Of a stretch of 5,215 nucleotides of DNA, positions 1 to 4,463 are shown piece by piece. The DNA comes from Anaerolineae bacterium. GTDB lineage: Bacteria > Chloroflexota > Anaerolineae > JACIWR01. The first letter of the stretch is position 1. The number at the start of each line of letters is the position of its first letter. Where the stretch lies: contig JAGGZG010000296.1 in assembly GCA_021162125.1 (NCBI GenBank), positions 1 to 5,215 of the forward strand, given 5' to 3'. The position numbers and the translations under genes are program-made. A model generated the notes under the pieces. The model was not told where the DNA came from. It saw only the letters and a program-made list of their open reading frames with translations, and did not search any database.

Positions 1-878
1 AGGGAGAGAGCGGCCATGATGGTGAAGGCATCGTGCACCTCGAAGAGATCAATGTCCTGCAGAGTGATGCCGGCCTGGCGATACGCTTTCTGCGCCGAGA
101 GGTACACCGCCTGCAAGAAAAGGGGATCGTGGCGGTCGTGGATGGCTAAGGCATCTGTGGCCACAGCCGAAGCCGCGATGCGCACTGCGTTGTCGGTGAA
201 CGCTCTGGCCTGCTCCGTGGGACAGAGCACGACAGCCGCTGCTCCGTCGGCGATGGGCGAGGAATCCATCAAATTGATGGGATCGGCAATCATCCGCGCT
301 CGCTCATATTTCTCCACGGTGATCGGTTTGGGGAACATGGCGTATGGGTTGCCCACGGCGTTTTTATGCGCATTTATCGCAAAAGCGGCAAAGTCCTCGT
401 GCTTCCACCCAAACTCGTACATGTACCGCTGCATGAGCAGAGCGTTGATGGCGACGAAAGACAGGCCGTGGAAGGTCTCATATTCGCCATCGCTGGCCAG
501 AGCCAGCGCGGCAGTGACCACGTCGCTCACCTCGTCGGTCATTTTTTCCACGCCACAGGCGATGACCACGTCTGCCATCCCTCCGGCCACGGCGATGTAT
601 GCCTGGCGCAGCGCCGCTGCCCCGGATGCACAGGCCGCCTCGACTTTCACCGCCTCGATTCCGCGCAGACCGACGAAGTCGGCCACCAGCGCACCCAGGT
701 GCTCCTGAGCCGCGATCTCGCCGGAGAGCATGTTGCCTACGTAGAGGCTATCGGCCATTTCGATACTGGCGTCGTGCATGGCAGCCAGCACCGCCTCGCC
801 TGCCAGGTGGCGCAGCGATTTCTCCCAATGCTCTCCGACCTTCGTCTGTCCGATGCCAATGATAGCTACGTCTCGCAA
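1..878 (-). CDS. Thiolase (acetyl-CoA acetyltransferase-like), C-terminus beyond the window
   Basis: This is probably the acetoacetyl-CoA thiolase of the mevalonate pathway, condensing two acetyl-CoA in the cytoplasm. I translated the minus strand from a TTG at 876-878; 292 codons are visible of the roughly 380-400 usual for the family. The nucleophilic cysteine is C83 in EAACASGAAA. DGAAAVVL follows at about 211-218 and HDAF at 282-285, the form used by SCP2/archaeal-like thiolases in place of NEAF. The C-terminal CxG and GHPxG motifs would lie off the left edge. The TTG start is supported by AGGAGGT (887-893) 8 nt upstream, and the protein then opens with RDVAIIGIGQT, a typical thiolase N-terminus. 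It lies 105 nt downstream of HMG-CoA synthase on the same strand, as in archaeal thiolase/HMG-CoA synthase operons. In those operons a DUF35 OB-fold gene often comes next, which is inferred here. A degradative thiolase is less likely given the neighbours. Confidence 0.93.
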   Translation of the reverse strand, partial: MRDVAIIGIGQTKVGEHWEKSLRHLAGEAVLAAMHDASIEMADSLYVGNMLSGEIAAQEHLGALVADFVGLRGIEAVKVEAACASGAAALRQAYIAVAGGMADVVIACGVEKMTDEVSDVVTAALALASDGEYETFHGLSFVAINALLMQRYMYEFGWKHEDFAAFAINAHKNAVGNPYAMFPKPITVEKYERARMIADPINLMDSSPIADGAAAVVLCPTEQARAFTDNAVRIAASAVATDALAIHDRHDPLFLQAVYLSAQKAYRQAGITLQDIDLFEVHDAFTIMAALS

Positions 879-886
879 AAGACCCT

Positions 887-895
887 ACCTCCTCC
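887..895 (-). promoter_or_regulatory. Strong Shine-Dalgarno site for the thiolase TTG start
   Basis: The minus strand reads GGAGGAGGT and then 8 nt before TTG. This is a full match to the anti-Shine-Dalgarno core and decides the non-ATG start. The palindromic repeat begins 2 nt upstream of it, so folding of that repeat in the mRNA could affect ribosome access. Confidence 0.85.
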
Positions 896-897
896 AT

Positions 898-979
898 CCA
901 GGTGACAGTCCAGGTGACAGGTGACTCAGGTGACAGTCACTTTGAAAGTGACTGTCACCTGGACTGTCACCTGACCTGG
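898..979. repeat. Compound palindromic intergenic repeat (AGGTGAC family)
   Basis: The element fills the gap between the HMG-CoA synthase stop codon and the thiolase Shine-Dalgarno site. The heptamer AGGTGAC occurs four times (900, 912, 919 and 928) and its inverse GTCACCT twice (954 and 966). Two perfect pairings are visible. The first is a 35-nt palindrome at 927-961, with 17-bp arms around G944. The second is a 22-bp pairing of 899-920 with 952-973. They share 952-961, so they cannot form together in full. No T-run follows on the minus strand, so it does not look like a canonical intrinsic terminator. It resembles REP-like dispersed intergenic palindromes, and a related element lies at 4375-4461. 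A role in mRNA stability or in uncoupling the two genes is inference. Confidence 0.9.
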
Positions 980-983
980 CCGC

Positions 984-2036
984 TCAGTGCATGTGCAACT
1001 TCTTGCGATAGCGAACGTACAGCGCGTAATCAATCTCCTTGCGGCGGGCGATGTAATCCCGCGTGCGCGGAGCTTTGTCGCGACGCTCAGTGATCTTATC
1101 CGTGACCACCAGAGAGAAAGCGTCGCTGCCCGCGCCGGAGCCATAGGACACGAGCAACAGCCGGTCGCCGGGCTGGGCCTCGTCCAGGACGGCGGTCAGG
1201 CCCAGCATGGAAGAAGCAGCGTAGGCGTTGCCTATTTCCGGGACCAGCAAGCCGGTCTGAATCTGCTCACGGCTGAAGCCCAATTGTTTGGCCGACCGCC
1301 GGGGAAAGGCCGCGTTGGGCTGGTGAAACACGGCAGCGGCGAAGTCCTGGGCCGTGTAACCCATCTCGTCCATCAGAGTGCGTGCCGCAGCCAGCACGTG
1401 CTTGAAATAGGCGGGCTCGCCGGTGAAACGGCTGCCGTGCTGCGGGTAATGCTGATAGGGCCGGCGGAAAAAGTCCGGCGTGTCGGTGACATACGAGTAC
1501 GACGCCTCGAAATAGGCCAGACTTTCTTCTTTGGGGCCGAGCAGGTAGGCCGCGCCCCCCGCACCGGCCGTGTACTCCAGCGCGTCGCCGGGACGGCCCT
1601 GAGCGGTATCCGCGCCGATAGCCAGCGCGTAATCCATCATCCCGGAGCCCACCATTCCCATCGCGGCTTGCATGGCCTCGGTGCCAGCCTTGCAGGCGAA
1701 CTCCCAATCGGCGGCCTGGGTCTCCGGCACGGCACCGATGGCCTCGGCGACGATGGTTGACGCGGGTTTCACTGCGTAAGGGGGCGACTCCGAGCCTACC
1801 CACACGGCACGAATGAGGGCCGGGTCAATCCCCGCGCGTTGCAGCGCATTGCGCGCGGCCTCGATGGACATGGTCGCCGTATCCTCGTCTGGGCCCGGCA
1901 CAGCCTTCTCCTTGATGGGCGTACCGCCGTAGCCATCGGTCCACACGCGGTCTATCTCGGTGGCCGGCAGGCGATAGCGGGGCACATAAGCTCCGTAGCC
2001 GACGATGCCTACTTCGCGACTTGGTTTCATTAGCAT
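984..2036 (-). CDS. Hydroxymethylglutaryl-CoA synthase, archaeal type
   Basis: It condenses acetyl-CoA with acetoacetyl-CoA to give HMG-CoA, the second step of the mevalonate pathway, in the cytoplasm. From the ATG at 2036 it is 350 aa, matching the short archaeal form of about 350 aa rather than the longer eukaryotic and Gram-positive enzymes. The N-terminal GIVGYGAYVPRYRL is characteristic. Putative catalytic residues are E83 in GSESPPYAVKP, nucleophile C115 in FACKAGTEA and H238 in VFHQPNAAFP. A glycine-rich NAYAASSMLGL segment and VSYGSGAGSDAF near the C-terminus complete the thiolase fold. Candidate starts are TTG 2042, ATG 2036 and ATG 2030. I chose 2036 because AGGA (2046-2049) sits 9 nt upstream; 2030 is possible. 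The thiolase follows on the same strand. In archaea these two enzymes form a complex with a DUF35 protein that passes on acetoacetyl-CoA; the same arrangement here is inferred. Confidence 0.95.
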   Translation of the reverse strand: MLMKPSREVGIVGYGAYVPRYRLPATEIDRVWTDGYGGTPIKEKAVPGPDEDTATMSIEAARNALQRAGIDPALIRAVWVGSESPPYAVKPASTIVAEAIGAVPETQAADWEFACKAGTEAMQAAMGMVGSGMMDYALAIGADTAQGRPGDALEYTAGAGGAAYLLGPKEESLAYFEASYSYVTDTPDFFRRPYQHYPQHGSRFTGEPAYFKHVLAAARTLMDEMGYTAQDFAAAVFHQPNAAFPRRSAKQLGFSREQIQTGLLVPEIGNAYAASSMLGLTAVLDEAQPGDRLLLVSYGSGAGSDAFSLVVTDKITERRDKAPRTRDYIARRKEIDYALYVRYRKKLHMH

Positions 2037-2049
2037 GAACAATCGTCCT

Positions 2050-2078
2050 TTGACAAAAATTCTGTTTACGTGTATGAT
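2050..2078 (+). promoter_or_regulatory. Near-consensus sigma70-type promoter for the small gene pair
   Basis: TTGACA (2050-2055), a 17-nt spacer and TATGAT (2073-2078) match the housekeeping promoter at 11 of 12 positions with ideal spacing. Transcription should start near 2085, leaving a leader of about 45 nt before the TTG at 2131. The -35 box overlaps the edge of the HMG-CoA synthase ribosome-binding site on the opposite strand (2046-2051). A short dyad, TTGT-TAAG-ACAA (2088-2099), lies just after the predicted start and could be an operator; that is a guess. Confidence 0.72.
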
Positions 2079-2130
2079 TGATTTACCTTGTTAAGACAAT
2101 GCAAGCCATAGACAGCATAGAGGAATCGCC

Positions 2131-2466
2131 TTGTCCAGTCCTGGTAAGAAATGGGTGGTACAAGACAAGTACGGGCACGAGATATACATCACAGAAGAGC
2201 GCTGGGAGCATGTTCTGGAGTACCATCCGGAACTGGAAGGGCATCTAGATGATTTGTTAAACACTCTCAGAACGGGTCGGCGAAGGCAGGAGGCCGCCGA
2301 GCCTTATAAGTACAGGTACCTCAAACGTTGTGCCGACTTGCTGCCAGACTATAACTGCATAGTTGTAATCGTCGTCTTCACTATCCGTGAGTGCCCTGAT
2401 GGTACCATCTTCCATAACAACTTCGTCACTACTGCCTGGCCTGTTTATATCTATCGAGAGGGTTGA
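2131..2466 (+). CDS. Small HPE-motif protein, candidate toxin of a toxin-antitoxin-like pair
   Basis: This is a 111-aa soluble protein with no signal peptide or membrane segment. It starts at TTG 2131, supported by GAGGA (2120-2124) 6 nt upstream; no ATG is available in frame near the N-terminus. Visible motifs are ITEERWEHVLEYHPEL (20-35), a basic stretch TGRRRQ (48-53), YKYRYLKR (59-66), a hydrophobic strand IVVIVVF (77-83) and NNFVTTAWPVYI (96-107). The layout of an H..HPE helix, a central R/K-Y strand and a terminal V-T-A strand recalls small nuclease-like proteins of the BECR/RelE or DUF4258 kind. I infer this from pattern only. The downstream gene begins 4 nt after its stop and resembles DUF2283, a family often found beside such proteins. 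Base composition is clearly lower in GC than the flanking mevalonate genes. Toxic or RNase activity is unproven, and a non-toxic conserved hypothetical protein is the alternative. Confidence 0.85.
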   Translation: MSSPGKKWVVQDKYGHEIYITEERWEHVLEYHPELEGHLDDLLNTLRTGRRRQEAAEPYKYRYLKRCADLLPDYNCIVVIVVFTIRECPDGTIFHNNFVTTAWPVYIYREG

Positions 2467-2470
2467 GAAA

Positions 2471-2893
2471 ATGACCGATAAATTACATATCTCCAAAACT
2501 GATATACCGGGCGATGATGGTCGGACAATTCACTTTATGTATGACCAAGACAGTGACGACCTCGAGATCGTTTTTGAGAAAGCCAGAGCAAACTGTGTCG
2601 TTGAGTTAACTGGTAACATTATCTTGCGTTGTGACCGGGTACAAGAGAAAGCATTGAGCTTGATCCTGATTGGCTTCTCCACTTTGGCGCAAGTTACCGA
2701 GATAGGCCCTAAGAGCTTTCCTCTTACCGGCCTGGCTGACTTGCCCGAAGACCTTCGTCAAACGGTGGTGAAGATCATCACTTCGCCGCCGGTAAACCAA
2801 TTTCTGAAAGTTTCCTGCTTCTACCCCTCACCCGCCCAGAGCATCCCCATCACCTACGTGGAGCGTCTCCCTGCCCTGGTGATGGCCGCCTGA
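2471..2893 (+). CDS. DUF2283-like protein with C-terminal extension, candidate antitoxin
   Basis: This is a 140-aa soluble protein of unknown function. ATG 2471 is preceded by GAGGG (2458-2462) at 8 nt, within the end of the upstream gene, so the two are probably co-transcribed and translationally coupled. Residues 22-74 (FMYDQDSDDLEIVF, then VVELTGNIILRCD, then LILIGFSTLAQ) follow the DUF2283 pattern: a YD-x-x-x-D-x-L strand, a second strand with IILR-D, and a final hydrophobic strand ending near S70. The remaining 65 residues or so (P80-A140) lie outside that small domain and I do not recognise them. DUF2283 proteins are commonly encoded beside DUF4258-type partners, which suggests an antitoxin role by inference. 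The gene is AT-richer than its neighbours. It converges on HMG-CoA reductase with only 10 nt between stop codons and no visible terminator. Confidence 0.87.
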   Translation: MTDKLHISKTDIPGDDGRTIHFMYDQDSDDLEIVFEKARANCVVELTGNIILRCDRVQEKALSLILIGFSTLAQVTEIGPKSFPLTGLADLPEDLRQTVVKIITSPPVNQFLKVSCFYPSPAQSIPITYVERLPALVMAA

Positions 2894-2903
2894 CCTCAGC
2901 AAC

Positions 2904-4190
2904 TCACTCTGTGCACATCCCGCTCAGGATCTCCTGCGCCCGGTCCAGGCGGATGCGGCGTTCGGCCACCAATTGGGCCGCTACCCGCTCGATCATCTCC
3001 CCTTCCGCGCCGGCGGCGATGGCCACCTGCCGGGCGTGGAGTTCCATGTGACCCCGCTGGATGCCCTCCGTGGCCAGAGCACGGATGGCGGCCAGGTTCT
3101 GGGCCAGGCCCACGGAGACGATAACCTCTGCGAGCTCATTGGCCGTCCTCACCCCCAGAATCTTCAGCGCCACGCGAGCTGTGGGGTGCACCCGGCTGGC
3201 CCCGCCGACGATGCCCACGGCCAGCGGCAGTTCCAGCGTGCCCACCAGATTGCCTTCCGCGTCCTTGGCCCAGGTCGAGAGTGAAGTGTAACGCCCCGAG
3301 CGGGCCGCGTAGCTGTGCGCCCCGGCCTCGATGGCCCGCCAGTCATTCCCGCAGGCGATGACCACCGCGTCAATGCCGTTCATGATCCCTTTGTTGTGCG
3401 TGGCCGCGCGGTAAGGGTCCGCCGCCGCCAGAGCGTAGGCCTCGATAATGCGCTCCACCACCGTCTCCCCGGCGAATTCGCCGAAGGCCAGAGCCTCGGC
3501 GGGGATGACCGCCTTGGCCCGCGCCAGGCGTCTATCGGCCAGGTTGGAGAGAATACGCAGTACCACCCGTCCGCCGGTAATCTCCTCGACCGTCGGGGCC
3601 AGGGCCTCGGCTGCGGTGTTCACCGTGTTGGCCCCCATTGCATCCCGGCAGTCGAAAATCAAGTGGACGACGACCATAGGGCCGACGGGGCTATGCTCAA
3701 TAACTCGCACCTCCAAATCCCGCGCCCCGCCACCCAGGCTGACGATCAAAGGATCAGTCTGATTGGCCAACTCCAACAGCCGCGACTTGGCGGCCAACAG
3801 GTCGAACCGCGCTGCCCACGGATCGATCAGGTCCAACACTTGAATCTGGGCGATCATCTCCGGTGGCGTGCTCGTGGCGATGAATCCCCCACCGGCGCGC
3901 ACCAGCCGGGCAGCGAAGCTGGCCCCGGCCACCACGGATGGCTCCTCAATGGCCATCGGGATCAGATAATCGCGGCCATTGATCAGAAAGTTCGCGGCAA
4001 TGCCCAGCGGCAGCCCGTGCACACCGACCACGTTCTCGATCATGTGGTCGGCCTGGGACGTAGAAAGTCCTTCCTGTCCAACGAGAACGGCCTTTTCTTC
4101 GGCGGTAAGTTCCGCCCAGCGGACCACTACGTCCACCCGCTCTTCCACGCTCAGTTTGTAGAAACCCCGCAATCGGGAAGTTCGTTTCAT
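2904..4190 (-). CDS. Hydroxymethylglutaryl-CoA reductase, class II
   Basis: It interconverts HMG-CoA and mevalonate using NAD(P)H in the cytoplasm. It has no membrane anchor. From ATG 4190 it is 428 aa, the same length as I recall for the Pseudomonas mevalonii class II enzyme, and the catalytic residues fall at the same numbers: E83 (IEEPSVVA), K267 (THNKGIMNG), D283 (GNDWRA) and H381 (RGHMELHAR). Further landmarks are ENVVGVHGLPLGIAANF (52-68), SLGGGARDLEV (151-161) and the cofactor loop DAMGANTVN (183-191). D146 in QTDP matches the position linked to NAD(H) preference in the Pseudomonas enzyme. The start is fixed by GGAGG (4196-4200) 5 nt upstream and by the numbering match; a GTG at 4253 would add 21 unrelated residues. 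Although P. mevalonii uses its enzyme for degradation, the neighbouring synthase and thiolase argue for biosynthesis here. Confidence 0.97.
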   Translation of the reverse strand: MKRTSRLRGFYKLSVEERVDVVVRWAELTAEEKAVLVGQEGLSTSQADHMIENVVGVHGLPLGIAANFLINGRDYLIPMAIEEPSVVAGASFAARLVRAGGGFIATSTPPEMIAQIQVLDLIDPWAARFDLLAAKSRLLELANQTDPLIVSLGGGARDLEVRVIEHSPVGPMVVVHLIFDCRDAMGANTVNTAAEALAPTVEEITGGRVVLRILSNLADRRLARAKAVIPAEALAFGEFAGETVVERIIEAYALAAADPYRAATHNKGIMNGIDAVVIACGNDWRAIEAGAHSYAARSGRYTSLSTWAKDAEGNLVGTLELPLAVGIVGGASRVHPTARVALKILGVRTANELAEVIVSVGLAQNLAAIRALATEGIQRGHMELHARQVAIAAGAEGEMIERVAAQLVAERRIRLDRAQEILSGMCTE

Positions 4191-4195
4191 TGTCC

Positions 4196-4200
4196 CCTCC
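4196..4200 (-). promoter_or_regulatory. Shine-Dalgarno site deciding the HMG-CoA reductase start
   Basis: The minus strand reads GGAGGGGACA directly before ATG 4190, placing GGAGG 5 nt from the start codon. This supports the 428-aa start over the upstream GTG at 4253. Confidence 0.8.
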
Positions 4201-4223
4201 ACGTGAAAGACCGAAAGACGTAC

Positions 4224-4250
4224 AAAAAAGCCCCAACTTGTGTTGCGGCT
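4224..4250 (-). terminator. Terminator-like hairpin in the HMG-CoA reductase leader
   Basis: On the minus strand AGCC-g-CAAC, loop ACAA, GTTG-g-GGCT forms an 8-bp stem with one G-G mismatch (4229-4250). A run of T continues from it to 4224. This is the layout of a weak intrinsic terminator. It lies just after the predicted transcription start and about 24 nt upstream of the reductase ribosome-binding site, so it would act as an attenuator or pause site. No clear competing antiterminator stem was found, so regulation is inference. The plus strand has no T-run after the hairpin. Confidence 0.55.
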
Positions 4251-4265
4251 CACCTAACTGCGCTT

Positions 4266-4274
4266 AGTATAACA
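4266..4274 (-). promoter_or_regulatory. Extended -10 promoter for HMG-CoA reductase
   Basis: The minus strand reads TGT-TATACT, an extended -10 element (TGn plus a 5 of 6 match to TATAAT). Transcription would start near 4258-4260, giving a leader of about 70 nt. A perfect TTGACA lies at 4284-4289 but only 12 nt from the -10 hexamer, too close for a normal -35, so the extended -10 would carry recognition. The surrounding DNA is AT-rich compared with the genes. Confidence 0.55.
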
Positions 4275-4374
4275 CAACTCGTCTGTCAAAAACTATCAGA
4301 TTTCTTAATTTCTCCCTAATTCCGGTTGGATTCCCCGCACGTTGCCCGTAGGTCTATCCCTCAGAGCGTATCTC

Positions 4375-4461
4375 AGGTGCCCGGCACTTGAAAATGGGTT
4401 CAAGTTGGCACTTTTTCGGCAGAAAACGCGGTCAGATCACATCCGAAAGTGCCGGGCACCT
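4375..4461. repeat. Inverted repeat with 15-bp arms (AGGTGCCCGGCACTT family)
   Basis: The left arm AGGTGCCCGGCACTT (4375-4389) is the exact reverse complement of 4447-4461, with 57 nt between. Inside, ACTTGAA (4386-4392) pairs with TTCAAGT (4399-4405) around AATGGG. A third GGCACTT (4407-4413), followed by TTTTCGG, can pair imperfectly with CCGAAAGTGCC (4443-4453), so alternative folds exist. The element ends 2 nt from the deacetylase stop codon. Its arm matches the element at 898-979 at 13 of 16 positions (AGGTGACAGTCACTTT). It looks like a REP/MITE-like dispersed palindrome. No target-site duplication or transposase is visible. Confidence 0.85.
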
Positions 4462-4463
4462 CG

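Noticed and set aside
16..905. Two plus-strand open frames (230 and 179 codons) at the left edge
   Set aside because: Both lie antisense to the thiolase, which carries the catalytic cysteine motif and a strong ribosome-binding site.
898..979. CRISPR array
   Set aside because: The repeated heptamers are too short, irregularly spaced and in both orientations, with no unique spacers and no cas genes.
987..1760. Plus-strand open frame of 257 codons opposite HMG-CoA synthase
   Set aside because: It is a shadow of the synthase frame. The low-complexity composition, rich in Gly, Arg and Val, shows no family signature.
2043..2130. Leftward promoter for HMG-CoA synthase
   Set aside because: TTGTCT with a CATACA 17 nt away was considered, but the -10 matches only three of six positions. 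No call is supported.
4191..4253. GTG 4253 as the start of HMG-CoA reductase
   Set aside because: It would translate through the terminator-like hairpin and add 21 residues unlike the family, whereas ATG 4190 has a good ribosome-binding site and gives the exact family length.
4284..4289. TTGACA as a -35 box for HMG-CoA reductase
   Set aside because: It is only 12 nt from the -10 hexamer, against the usual 16-18, so the promoter was called on its extended -10 element instead.
3315..4319. Long plus-strand open frame of 334 codons opposite HMG-CoA reductase
   Set aside because: It is antisense to a gene with every class II catalytic motif, its protein has no recognisable domain, and high GC readily creates such shadow frames.
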